DNA of 64,000 nt from Spartobacteria bacterium UBA695 (lineage in GTDB: Bacteria > Verrucomicrobiota > Verrucomicrobiia > Chthoniobacterales > Chthoniobacteraceae): contig DBMP01000006.1 in assembly GCA_002298145.1 (NCBI GenBank), forward strand, positions 124,001-188,000, written 5' to 3'. A program made the translations under genes and the position numbers. How positions within the stretch are numbered: the first letter of the stretch is position 1; every line of letters begins with the position of its first letter. Of this stretch, positions 27,446 to 35,455 are shown piece by piece. The notes under the pieces were generated by a model. That model made no database searches and was not told the DNA's origin. It was given only the letters and a program-made list of their open reading frames with translations.

Positions 27446-27786
27446 AGGCATGCATGCGACATGCCACTTGTTGAGGCGAGCCGCCGCCTGGAGATGTCGG
27501 AAACAGCGGGCGTCCTGCCCTGGTGGCATCTCCTTTAGCCCGCGCGCGGTAGCCGCTCCATTGATGGGCGGTCCGATCCCCGGGTATGCATCGTTCGTTT
27601 CTTTTCATTGTCGCCAGCCTGGCTCAGAAAATGGGAACCCTGTCCCATGTTCTTTGCAAAAATGCTATTTTTTAAAAAAATTTACCTCCGTGGCCATGAA
27701 GGCGTTTTGCATAGCACTCGGTCATGGCCAGCGCAAGAATGCTTTTTCCAGAAGAAAGCCTCTCCCGCCCGGGAACCTTGGTAGGA
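27446..27786. other. Intergenic region with a 9-bp inverted repeat
   Basis: Lies between the surface protein start and the 3' end of the rhamnose reductase gene; both are on the minus strand. It contains a perfect inverted repeat, TGGCCATGA at 27691-27699 and TCATGGCCA at 27722-27730, spaced by 22 bases. An A/T-rich block at 27662-27682 lies between this repeat and the surface protein gene, so the repeat could be an operator or a loose hairpin terminator for the rhamnose genes. No gene is supported here. Confidence 0.45.
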
Positions 27787-28662
27787 TCAACGTGCGCCGT
27801 AGTGTTGGCAAATATAATCCCGTACCGCCTCACGCCATGGGCGCGGCTCGACACCGGTTAGCCGAGCGAAGCGCCCGGTATCGAGCACGGTGTAGACCGG
27901 CCGCCGGGCGACAAAGGCCTTGAGGTCGGCCAGCGCCTGGAAATTTACGCTCCGAGCCCGGAGCGGGATGCCCGCCTCGGCAGCGCAGTCGAGCGCGTAC
28001 TGGCCGTACTCCTGCCACGTACAGGCGCCGCTCTGGGCCAGGTGAATCAGCCCGCCCACCGGGTGATCCCAGAGGAGCGAGTGAAGCCAGCGAGCCAGAT
28101 CGCCCGTGAAGGTCGGCGTGGACCACTTATCGCCGATAGCCTGCACCTGGTCGCTCTCGCGCGCCTGCCGGATCACCTGGTCGACAAAGCTCGGCCGATC
28201 GGGCCCGAACACCCACGAAACGCGCGCCGCCAGGTGCGCCGAGGAGGCGTCGAGAAGCTCGATCTCCCCCCGCCGCTTCGATTCCCCGTAAACGCTAATC
28301 GGGCACGCTTCGTCGGCCTCAACATAAGGCGAGCCTTTCGCGCCATCAAAAACATAGTCCGTGCTAATATGGATACAGCGCGCCTTGCGCCGTTCGCAGA
28401 TGCGCCCCATAACGCCGACGGCCCGGGCGTTCACCGCATAGGCCTCCGGCGCGTGCTTTTCGCAGTAGTCCACCTGGGTCAGCGCGGCGCAGTTGACCAG
28501 CGCATCGAAATCAATCTCCTCCAGAGCCCGCTCCAGCGCCTCCGGCGAAGCGAGGTCCAGCGCCCCGTGATCAAAGCCGATCACCTCGGCATCGGCGGCG
28601 CAATAACGGGCCAGGGCCGCACCGAGCCGCCCGCCACTTCCCAGCACTACGAGTTTTCTCAT
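27787..28662 (-). CDS. rfbD: dTDP-4-dehydrorhamnose reductase
   Basis: Last step of dTDP-L-rhamnose synthesis: NAD(P)H reduction of dTDP-4-keto-L-rhamnose. A 291-residue extended short-chain dehydrogenase with a nucleotide loop (LGSGGRLGAALAR), ISTDYVFDG and the catalytic YGESK. Length is normal for the family. The start ATG at 28662 overlaps the stop of the upstream dehydratase gene by four bases (ATGA), which implies translational coupling. Rhamnose supplied by this route usually goes to O-antigen or other surface glycans. The partner genes rfbA and rfbC are not in this window. Confidence 0.93.
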   Translation of the reverse strand: MRKLVVLGSGGRLGAALARYCAADAEVIGFDHGALDLASPEALERALEEIDFDALVNCAALTQVDYCEKHAPEAYAVNARAVGVMGRICERRKARCIHISTDYVFDGAKGSPYVEADEACPISVYGESKRRGEIELLDASSAHLAARVSWVFGPDRPSFVDQVIRQARESDQVQAIGDKWSTPTFTGDLARWLHSLLWDHPVGGLIHLAQSGACTWQEYGQYALDCAAEAGIPLRARSVNFQALADLKAFVARRPVYTVLDTGRFARLTGVEPRPWREAVRDYICQHYGAR

Positions 28663-29651
28663 TTTCCGCAGAGTCCCTTCTCCAGAAGCGGCCGCCACCA
28701 GGCCTCGTGGGCCACATACCAGTCAACCGTCGCCCGGATGCCCTCGTCCGGACGGTGCAGCGGCTTCCAACCCAGTTCGCGCTGGATCTTAGAAGCATCA
28801 ATGGCGTAGCGGCGGTCGTGCCCGAGGCGGTCTTTCACAAACGAAATCAGGCTCTCCGGCTTGCCCAGCTGGGCGAGAATCCGCTTCACAACCTCAAGGT
28901 TTTGCAGCTCGCCCTCGCCTCCAATATTATAGACCTGCCCCGGGCGGCCTTCGAGCAGCACGGAGAAGACGGCCCGGCAGTGGTCCTCGACGTGGATCCA
29001 GTCGCGCACGTTCAAGCCATCGCCGTAGACCGGCAGCGGCTCGTCGCGCAGAGCGTTGAGGATCATCAGCGGGATCAGCTTTTCGGGGAACTGGTAGGGC
29101 CCATAGTTGTTAGAGCAGCGCGTCACCATTACCTCCAGACCGAAGGTCTTGTGGAAGGCCAAAGCGAGAAGATCGGCCCCGGCCTTGCTGGCGCTGTAGG
29201 GGGAACTCGGGTCGAGCGGCGTCGTTTCGGTAAATTTCCCCTCAGGCCCCAGCGAACCGTAAACCTCGTCGGTGGAAATCTGCACAAAGCGCTGAACACC
29301 GTGGCGGCGAGCGCACTCCAGCATAATGGAGGTGCCGAGCACATTAGTGTGGGCGAAATTGCCCGGAGCGTCGATCGAGCGGTCCACGTGGCTCTCCGCG
29401 GCGAAGTTAATGACCCCGTAGTACGGGTGCTTCTCCATAAGCGCGTCGATCTGCTGGGCATTGGCAATATCCGCCTGGAAAAACTCGTAACGCCCGGCGT
29501 ACTTCGCGCCGAGCCCGGCCACGTTGGAGGGCGAACCGGCATAAGTCAGCGCATCAACATTGGTCACTTGGGCCGGCCCGTAATGCTCTAGAATATAGCG
29601 GATGAAATTCGAGCCAATGAAGCCGCAGCCTCCCGTGATGAGCAATCGCAT
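28659..29651 (-). CDS. rfbB: dTDP-glucose 4,6-dehydratase
   Basis: Converts dTDP-glucose to dTDP-4-keto-6-deoxyglucose, the first committed step towards dTDP-rhamnose. 330 residues. Features are the NAD loop TGGCGFIGSNFIRY, ISTDEVYGSLG (the Thr-Asp-Glu active-site region), YSASKAGADLLA (Tyr-xxx-Lys), TRCSNNYGPYQFPEKLIP and NVRDWIHVEDHCRA, all diagnostic of RfbB/RmlB. I start at the ATG at 29651, which begins exactly at the Rossmann strand MRLLITGG. It is the first gene of the two-gene rfbB-rfbD unit. Confidence 0.96.
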   Translation of the reverse strand: MRLLITGGCGFIGSNFIRYILEHYGPAQVTNVDALTYAGSPSNVAGLGAKYAGRYEFFQADIANAQQIDALMEKHPYYGVINFAAESHVDRSIDAPGNFAHTNVLGTSIMLECARRHGVQRFVQISTDEVYGSLGPEGKFTETTPLDPSSPYSASKAGADLLALAFHKTFGLEVMVTRCSNNYGPYQFPEKLIPLMILNALRDEPLPVYGDGLNVRDWIHVEDHCRAVFSVLLEGRPGQVYNIGGEGELQNLEVVKRILAQLGKPESLISFVKDRLGHDRRYAIDASKIQRELGWKPLHRPDEGIRATVDWYVAHEAWWRPLLEKGLCGK

Positions 29652-29738
29652 AACGCCCGAAACGATAACGCACGGGAAGGCGCGGATGCGAGCGGTATTT
29701 TCCACTACCCGAAGCACATGGAAAAGGCGAGAGTGGTA

Positions 29739-30353
29739 CTATTCCTCCAGCCCCTGAACGCCGAGCGCCTTCAGCCGCGCCACAAAATCCGCGTGCCGGT
29801 TGTGGTCATACTGGATGGCGACGAAACCGGCTGCACTCGCCCCGGCGACATTCGCCGCGAGGTCGTCCACGTAGACCGTCCGCGCCGGGTCCACGCCGAA
29901 TTTCTCGATCGCTTTCTCAAAAATCATCCGTTCCGGCTTCATGCAACCGGCCAGGTGCGAATAGACCGAGCCGCTGAAGTGGGAAAACACCGGGTACTTG
30001 GCCTCGAAGTAATTCGCGTGGATGTCGCTGGTATTCGAGAGCAGATAAAGCGGGTAGCGGGCGCGCAACCGGCCAATGAGCCGATTCATGGGCGGGTTTT
30101 CCTCAAAAATATCCTCCCACGCGGCCACGAAGTCCCCCTCCGTCCCCCGGTAACGAAGGAGCGCCATCGCCTTCTCCAAAAACTCCGGGCGCTTTAGGCG
30201 ACCCGACTCGTAAAGGCACGTCAGGTTATGGGCCTCGGGCGGGAGCTGCGTAAACGGGTCCACACACTCGGCGGCAATGCGCCGAATCGCCCGGTTGAAG
30301 TCAAACGGGATGATCACATTGCCAATATCGAAAATAAACGAAGCGACGGACAT
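29739..30353 (-). CDS. HAD-family phosphatase, YihX-like
   Basis: A 204-residue HAD subfamily IA hydrolase. Motif I is FIFDIGNVIIPFDFN, with the nucleophile Asp; motif II is YLLSNTSD; the motif III lysine is in CMKPERMIF; motif IV is VYVDDLAANVAGA. The N-terminal pattern FDxGNVIxxxDFNR is like E. coli YihX, a glucose-1-phosphate phosphatase, so a sugar phosphate substrate is plausible beside the dTDP-sugar genes, but this is inference. The gene has a real Shine-Dalgarno site (GGAGG, 3 bases before the ATG), unusual in this window. Confidence 0.85.
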   Translation of the reverse strand: MSVASFIFDIGNVIIPFDFNRAIRRIAAECVDPFTQLPPEAHNLTCLYESGRLKRPEFLEKAMALLRYRGTEGDFVAAWEDIFEENPPMNRLIGRLRARYPLYLLSNTSDIHANYFEAKYPVFSHFSGSVYSHLAGCMKPERMIFEKAIEKFGVDPARTVYVDDLAANVAGASAAGFVAIQYDHNRHADFVARLKALGVQGLEE

Positions 30354-30450
30354 GACCCTCCAAGCCTACCGTGGGCGGCGGAATTTTCCAAGCAGTCAAA
30401 TGTGTCATCCCCGCTTGCTTCAACGGCGGCATTTGCTACGGTCGGGGACC

Positions 30451-31704
30451 GTGTTTATCTCCCGACGTTTTGTGGCCGCCCTTATGATAAGTGTGGCACT
30501 AGGTTTCCTCCCCCGCTCCACCCCGGCCGCCGATGCGGATGCCAGCCCGACGCCGAAGGCCCACTCCGCCAAAAAGGCCTCCCCGTCCCCCTCGCCCGCC
30601 AAAAAATCGCACAAATCCTCCGACGCCTCCGCTTCAGAGAAAAAGTCGGCCACCTCCAAACCGTCCCCCTCCCCTTCGCCCAAAAAGAGCCCGTCCGACA
30701 CCCCCAAAAAAGCCGACGCGCCTAAAGACACCCCCAAAAAGTCCGAGAAAACCGAGAAATCCGACACCTCCGACGACAAACCCGCCAAAAAGAAATCCAA
30801 GGCCAAGCCAAAGCCCGCAACCCAGAAGCGCCAGCGCTCCAAACAAGGCAACTCCGACTCCAAGAACGCCGAACCGGCCCCCAAACGCCATTCCGAACCG
30901 GAGCCAGAAAAGAAACCCGAGCCCAAAGCCGAGCGGAGCGAAAAACCCGAGGCCCCTCAGAAACCCGCGCAACGCCCCCCGGCCACCGCCGCCCTCCCCA
31001 CCCCCTTCCCAAACTCCCCGGAGTCGCCCAAAACCGGCCTCACCGCCACCCGCAACACCCCGCCCATCCTGCCCGACAACGTCGTCATTACCAAATCAGG
31101 CGTCCAGGAGGAGGAACCGGCCGAGGAACCCGAGCAGGAACCGGCCCCCAAAACCCGCTGGTGGTGGCCCTTTGGCGGGAGCACCCAGCATTATAGGTAT
31201 CTCTCCCGTTCCGTACGGGAAGCCATCGACGACGCCCACGTCGCCCGGCACCGCTGGCGCTACATCGTCGTCCACAACTCCGGCACCCGCCAGGGCAGCG
31301 CCAAAGCCTTCGACTACTACCACAAGCACGTCCGCAAAATGCCCAACGGCCTCGCCTACCACTTCGTCATCGGCAACGGCACCTCCACCCCGAACGGCTC
31401 CATCGAGATCGGCCCGCGCTGGATCAACCAGCTCAACGGCGGCCACGTCCACTCAGACTACCTCAACAGCATCGCCCTGGGCGTCTGCCTCGTAGGCGAC
31501 TACAATAAAGACACCCCCACCCGGGAGCAGCTCGAAGCCCTCGACGAGCTCGTCCGCTACCTGCGCAAACGCGTCGGCAAAACCGACCACCACCTCGCCG
31601 TCGTCAAACCCCACCGGGACATCAACCCACCCCAGTGGCCCACCGACTGCCCCGGCGACCGCTTCCCCTACCGGTGGCTGGGCGATAAATTCAACGACCA
31701 GTAG
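30451..31704 (+). CDS. Secreted N-acetylmuramoyl-L-alanine amidase (amidase_2/PGRP fold) with long disordered region
   Basis: Cleaves the amide bond between muramic acid and the stem peptide. A GTG start at 30451 gives 417 residues with a basic n-region and signal peptide (VFISRRFVAALMISVALGF, cleavage near PAADA); an ATG at 30484 would lose the positive charges. Residues ~30-235 are a Lys/Pro/Ser/Glu-rich disordered tract. The catalytic domain has YIVVHNSGT (zinc His), LAYHFVIGNG, a central Gly-Gly-His and PTDCPGDRFP, where a Cys ligand replaces the third histidine as in T7 lysozyme. The basic tract may bind the cell envelope. It is divergent from the HAD gene. Confidence 0.87.
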   Translation: MFISRRFVAALMISVALGFLPRSTPAADADASPTPKAHSAKKASPSPSPAKKSHKSSDASASEKKSATSKPSPSPSPKKSPSDTPKKADAPKDTPKKSEKTEKSDTSDDKPAKKKSKAKPKPATQKRQRSKQGNSDSKNAEPAPKRHSEPEPEKKPEPKAERSEKPEAPQKPAQRPPATAALPTPFPNSPESPKTGLTATRNTPPILPDNVVITKSGVQEEEPAEEPEQEPAPKTRWWWPFGGSTQHYRYLSRSVREAIDDAHVARHRWRYIVVHNSGTRQGSAKAFDYYHKHVRKMPNGLAYHFVIGNGTSTPNGSIEIGPRWINQLNGGHVHSDYLNSIALGVCLVGDYNKDTPTREQLEALDELVRYLRKRVGKTDHHLAVVKPHRDINPPQWPTDCPGDRFPYRWLGDKFNDQ

Positions 31705-31786
31705 CAGCCCGGGCACCCTCCCTGGGCCCCCCACCGAGCGCCCCCGCCCTCGCCGGGGAAGTGTGCATTTTTTGCCACCACCCCCA

Positions 31787-31807
31787 TAGCCGCTAAAAAA
31801 ACGGCTA
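31787..31807 (+). terminator. Weak hairpin after the amidase gene
   Basis: Stem TAGCCG/CGGCTA (31787-31792 with 31802-31807) around a loop containing seven A. Only ATTTC follows, so termination would be weak or Rho-dependent. Confidence 0.35.
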
Positions 31808-31864
31808 ATTTCAGACATTTTCTCTTACCGTGGAATCCCGGATAAACCTGAGAGAAAGTTTGGT

Positions 31865-31893
31865 TTGACGCTGTGGCGGAACCCCCATTAACC
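31865..31893 (+). promoter_or_regulatory. Candidate sigma-70 promoter of the glycolytic genes
   Basis: TTGACG at 31865 and TTAACC at 31888 are spaced by 17 bases, 39 bases before the gapA start. The -10 element is a poor match. The octamer AACCTGAG occurs both at about 31845 and at 31890, just around this site, and may mark a regulator site. Confidence 0.35.
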
Positions 31894-31931
31894 TGAGGGT
31901 TCTTAATTCAACCAACACCGTAATTATTTCT

Positions 31932-32927
31932 ATGGCAAAGTTTGGCATCAATGGCTTCGGGCGCATCGGCCGCAACGTTTTGCGCGCAATGACTCCCGCC
32001 CAGGTCGAAAACGTAGTCGCGATCAACGACCTCACCGACACTAAAACCCTCGCTCACCTTCTCAAGTGGGACTCCGTGCATGGCAAGTTCGACGGGGAAA
32101 TCGGCTATGACGCCGAGTACCTCATCGTCCGCGGCCACAAAATCAAGATCCTCAAGGAGCGCGATCCCGCAAAGCTTCCCTGGGGCGAGCTCGGCGTCGA
32201 CGTCGTCCTCGAATCCACCGGCTTCTTCACCGCTCGCGACAAAGCGGCCCTCCACATCCAGGGCGGCGCCAAGCGCGTTCTGATCAGCGCTCCCGCGAAG
32301 AACCCTGACGCCACGATCGTTTTCGGCGTCAACGACAGCATTTACGACCCGGCCAAGCACTTCATCGTCTCCAACGCCAGCTGCACGACGAACTGCCTCG
32401 CCCCGCTCGTCAAGGTCCTCAACAACACCTTCGGCATCGTCCAAGGCTTCATGAGCACCATTCACAGCTACACGAACGACCAGCGCATCCTCGACCTCCC
32501 GCACGAAGACCTGCGCCGCGCCCGTTCCGCCGCCATCAACATCGTGCCTTCCTCCACCGGCGCCGCCAAGGCGATCGGCGAAGTCATCCCCGAACTCAAG
32601 GGCAAGCTCAACGGCGGATCCTTCCGCGTGCCGACCCCCGATGGTTCCGTGACCGACTTCGTGGTTGAACTCAAGAACCCGGCCACCGTTGAAACCATCA
32701 ACGCCGCGTTCAAGGCCGCCGCTGAAGGCGACCTGAAGGGCATCCTCGAATACAGCGACGAGCCCCTCGTCCTCCAGGACATCGTTGGCAACCGCCACTC
32801 GTCCATCTTCGACAGCCAGCTCACCATGACCCTCGGCGACAAGTTCGTGAAGGTCGTCTCCTGGTACGACAACGAATGGGGCTATTCCAACCGTTGCGTC
32901 CAGGGCCTCGAGCTCCTCGGCAAGTAA
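31932..32927 (+). CDS. gapA: Glyceraldehyde-3-phosphate dehydrogenase, type I
   Basis: Phosphorylating NAD-dependent oxidation of glyceraldehyde-3-phosphate in glycolysis. 331 residues, the normal length. The NAD domain starts with KFGINGFGRIGRNVLRAM. The active-site cysteine is Cys151 in SNASCTTNC, and VKVVSWYDNEWGYSNR is the family C-terminal signature. There is no Shine-Dalgarno site before the ATG. It heads a gapA, pgk, tpiA cluster; 216 bases with four hairpins separate it from pgk, so it may be expressed at a different level. Confidence 0.98.
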   Translation: MAKFGINGFGRIGRNVLRAMTPAQVENVVAINDLTDTKTLAHLLKWDSVHGKFDGEIGYDAEYLIVRGHKIKILKERDPAKLPWGELGVDVVLESTGFFTARDKAALHIQGGAKRVLISAPAKNPDATIVFGVNDSIYDPAKHFIVSNASCTTNCLAPLVKVLNNTFGIVQGFMSTIHSYTNDQRILDLPHEDLRRARSAAINIVPSSTGAAKAIGEVIPELKGKLNGGSFRVPTPDGSVTDFVVELKNPATVETINAAFKAAAEGDLKGILEYSDEPLVLQDIVGNRHSSIFDSQLTMTLGDKFVKVVSWYDNEWGYSNRCVQGLELLGK

Positions 32928-33037
32928 TTTTAAAGCCCTCGCGGCTTTGAATTACCGACGGCGGCGCCGACCGCCGGAGACAAAGTTTTCTTTGTCTTAA
33001 AGTCCTTCACTGGCCGGGATTCGGCGATCCCGGCCAG
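32924..33037 (+). promoter_or_regulatory. Array of four hairpins between gapA and pgk
   Basis: Four consecutive stems fill this spacer. 32924-32955 has GTAATT and AAAGCC arms and overlaps the gapA stop codon. 32959-32976 is CGGCGG/CCGCCG. 32978-32997 is AGACAAAG/CTTTGTCT. 33010-33037 is CTGGCCGGGAT/ATCCCGGCCAG, an 11-bp perfect stem. None is followed by a strong T-run. Likely roles are transcript stabilisation, processing or attenuation between the genes. Confidence 0.7.
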
Positions 33038-33143
33038 ACCTCTTCCTTCAGGTTCCGTAAACGGAGGGGAGAGCTTCAACCTTCCAATCAAACACTCAAG
33101 TTCCCAGCCCCGCCTCGGGAACGTTCTGAATTTCATACTTTTT

Positions 33144-34340
33144 ATGGCCAAGCTTTCCGTTCGCGACATCGACGTTAAGGGCAAACGCGTGCTCGTACGC
33201 GTCGATTTCAACGTTCCCACCGAAGAGGTTGACGGCGCCCAGCGCATCACCGACGACACCCGCATCGTCGAGAGCCTCCCCACCATCAACGCCCTGCGCG
33301 AAAAGGGGGCCAAGGTCATCCTCGCCGCCCACTTCGGCCGCCCGAAGGGCAAAGTGAACCCCAAGTATTCCCTCGCCGTCGTCGCCGAGCGCCTTTCCAA
33401 GCTCATCAACGCCCCGGTCGCGTTCGCCACCGATACCGTCGGTGAATCCGCCAAGGTCACCGTCGCCGCGCTCAAGGACGGCGAAGTCGCCCTGCTCGAA
33501 AACGTTCGCTTCCAGGCCGAAGAAGAAGCCAACGACCCCGAATTCTCCAAGAAACTCGCCTCCCTCGCCGACATCTACGTCAACGACGCCTTCGGCGCAG
33601 CCCACCGCGCCCACTCCTCCACGGCCGGTGTCGCCAAGTTCCTCCCCATCGCAGCCCAGGGCCTGCTCATGGAAAAGGAACTCAAATACCTCATCGACGA
33701 GCTGGCCACCCCGGACCGTCCCTTCGTCGTCATCCTCGGCGGCTCCAAAGTCTCCTCCAAAATCACCGTCATCAAGTCGCTCCTCGAAAAGGCCGACACC
33801 ATCTTGATCGGCGGCGCCATGGCCTACACCTTCTACCTCGCCCTCGGCTACCCGGTGGGCAAGAGCCTCGTTGAAGCCGACAAAGTCGACCTCGCCAAGG
33901 AAATCCTCGCCTACGCCAAGGAAAAGGGCGTCAAATTCCTCCTCCCGGTTGACTCCGTCGAGACCCAGGAATTCAAGGCCGGAGCCAAGACCCAGATCTC
34001 CGCCCTCAACTCCGTCAGCGAAGGCTGGGCGGGCGTCGACATCGGGCCGGAAACCATCAAACTTTACACTGCGGAAATCGCCAGCGCCGGCACCGTCCTC
34101 TGGAACGGCCCCGTGGGCATTTTCGAAATCGCCGAATTCGCCACCGGCACCAAGACCGTGGGCCAGGCAGTAGCCGACTCCAAGGCCAAGTCCATCGTCG
34201 GCGGCGGCGACTCCGTCACCGCGGTAAAACAATTTGGCCTCGCGCCCAAGATGACCTTCATCTCCACCGGCGGCGGCGCCAGCCTCGAGCTTCTCGAAGG
34301 CCGCGAACTGCCCGGCGTCGCGGCGCTGACCAACAAATAA
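33144..34340 (+). CDS. pgk: Phosphoglycerate kinase
   Basis: Transfers phosphate from 1,3-bisphosphoglycerate to ADP. 398 residues, the normal bacterial size. The substrate-binding N-terminal signature VLVRVDFNVP, AHFGRPKGK, ENVRFQAEEEANDPEF, DAFGAAHRAHSSTAGVAKF, VVILGGSKVSSKI and the C-terminal GGGDSVTAVKQFG with STGGGASLELLEG are all present. The start is preceded by a T-rich stretch without a Shine-Dalgarno site. tpiA follows after 12 bases, so the two are co-transcribed. Confidence 0.98.
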   Translation: MAKLSVRDIDVKGKRVLVRVDFNVPTEEVDGAQRITDDTRIVESLPTINALREKGAKVILAAHFGRPKGKVNPKYSLAVVAERLSKLINAPVAFATDTVGESAKVTVAALKDGEVALLENVRFQAEEEANDPEFSKKLASLADIYVNDAFGAAHRAHSSTAGVAKFLPIAAQGLLMEKELKYLIDELATPDRPFVVILGGSKVSSKITVIKSLLEKADTILIGGAMAYTFYLALGYPVGKSLVEADKVDLAKEILAYAKEKGVKFLLPVDSVETQEFKAGAKTQISALNSVSEGWAGVDIGPETIKLYTAEIASAGTVLWNGPVGIFEIAEFATGTKTVGQAVADSKAKSIVGGGDSVTAVKQFGLAPKMTFISTGGGASLELLEGRELPGVAALTNK

Positions 34341-34352
34341 TTACAAACCTCA

Positions 34353-35120
34353 ATGCGCAAAAAAATCATCGCAGCCAACTGGAAGATGAACATGACCGTC
34401 GGCGAAACCGACGCGTTCCTGGAAAACTTCCTGCTCGAAGTCAACGACGACCTCGGAGTCGACGTCGTCATCGTTCCTCCCTTCACCTCGCTGGCCAAAG
34501 CGGGCGAACGCCTTGCCAACTCTTCCGCCGTCAAGCTCGGCGCGCAGAACATGGCGTTCCAGAAGAACGGAGCATTCACCGGCGAAATCAGCGCCGCCAT
34601 GCTTCGCGACCTCTACGTCCGTTACGTCGTCCTGGGCCACAGCGAGCGCCGGACCCTCTTCGGGGAAACCGACGAGATCGTAAACAAGAAAGTCAAAGCC
34701 GCTCACGAAGCCTCCTTAAAGCCCATCCTCTGCGTTGGCGAGACCCTCGCCGAGCGCGACGCCAACCGCGTCGAGGAAGTGCTTGAGACCCAGCTTCGCG
34801 GCAGCCTCGCCGGGCTTTCCTCCAAGGAACTACTCGAAACCGTCATCGCCTACGAGCCCGTGTGGGCCATCGGCACCGGCCGCGTCGCCACGCCCGAACA
34901 GGCGCAGGCCGCCCACGCCTTCATCCGCAAGACCCTCGCCGCCATCGCCGACCAGGCCGTGGCCGACAAGGTCCGCATCCAATACGGCGGCAGCGTCAAG
35001 CCTGACAACGCCAAGACCCTCCTGGGCCAGCCGGACATCGACGGCGCGCTCGTCGGCGGAGCCAGCCTCGATCCCCGCGCATTTGCGGAAATCGTGAAAG
35101 CCGGAGTCGTGACCGAGTAA
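34353..35120 (+). CDS. tpiA: Triosephosphate isomerase
   Basis: Interconverts dihydroxyacetone phosphate and glyceraldehyde-3-phosphate. 255 residues. Catalytic residues are visible: Lys11 in AANWKMN, His96 in LGHSERR and Glu168 in AYEPVWAIGTG, followed by the phosphate-binding IQYGGSVKPDN and DGALVGGASLDP. It is the last gene of the glycolytic cluster and is closed by a strong terminator 24 bases downstream. Confidence 0.98.
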   Translation: MRKKIIAANWKMNMTVGETDAFLENFLLEVNDDLGVDVVIVPPFTSLAKAGERLANSSAVKLGAQNMAFQKNGAFTGEISAAMLRDLYVRYVVLGHSERRTLFGETDEIVNKKVKAAHEASLKPILCVGETLAERDANRVEEVLETQLRGSLAGLSSKELLETVIAYEPVWAIGTGRVATPEQAQAAHAFIRKTLAAIADQAVADKVRIQYGGSVKPDNAKTLLGQPDIDGALVGGASLDPRAFAEIVKAGVVTE

Positions 35121-35143
35121 GACCAAACCTTCCAGCAACCCCC

Positions 35144-35188
35144 ATCGCGCCCCCCTTTTGCCAACAAAGGGGGGGCGCGATTTTTTTT
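35144..35188 (+). terminator. Strong Rho-independent terminator after tpiA
   Basis: The stem pairs ATCGCGCCCCCC with GGGGGGCGCGAT around a short A/C-rich loop, followed by eight T. It closes the gapA-pgk-tpiA transcript. Confidence 0.93.
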
Positions 35189-35455
35189 CAAAAAAACCAA
35201 ACCGCATCTTTTCGGGTACACCTAGTGCTCAAGTTATTATCCATGCTTTCCCTGGCAGCTTTCTCCATCTTCACCACATCACTTTTCACCGGCGTCTGGT
35301 GGGCCTGCCGTGACGAAATGCCTTAGAGTCACCCTGTTCGCCAAAAATTGCCGCCGGGAGCTGTTATCAGCTTGCAAATTATTAAGGGTGGAAATATCAC
35401 CCTCAAATGCGCACCTGTCCTGGAATAGGTGAGTTCAAATTGGCCCCCGACAAAT
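35189..35455. other. Intergenic region upstream of lemA with a possible micro-ORF
   Basis: Contains the lemA promoter listed separately. On the plus strand at 35243-35326 an ATG-started frame encodes 27 residues with a hydrophobic centre (LAAFSIFTTSLFTGVWWAC). It could be a small membrane peptide, but no ribosome binding site or other support is visible. A small hairpin GGGTG/CACCC lies at the promoter. Confidence 0.25.
35372..35400 (+). promoter_or_regulatory. Candidate promoter of lemA
   Basis: TTGCAA at 35372 and TATCAC at 35395 are spaced by exactly 17 bases and lie 56 bases before the lemA start. The -10 box sits inside a small GGGTG/CACCC inverted repeat. Confidence 0.4.

Noticed and set aside
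31908..32798. Long minus-strand open frame opposite gapA, and similar ones opposite pgk (33096-34232), carA (41684-42922) and uxaE (47571-48884 on plus)
   Set aside because: These are mirror frames of strongly conserved genes in G/C-rich DNA. Their translations are rich in Gly, Val and Asp and show no known domain.
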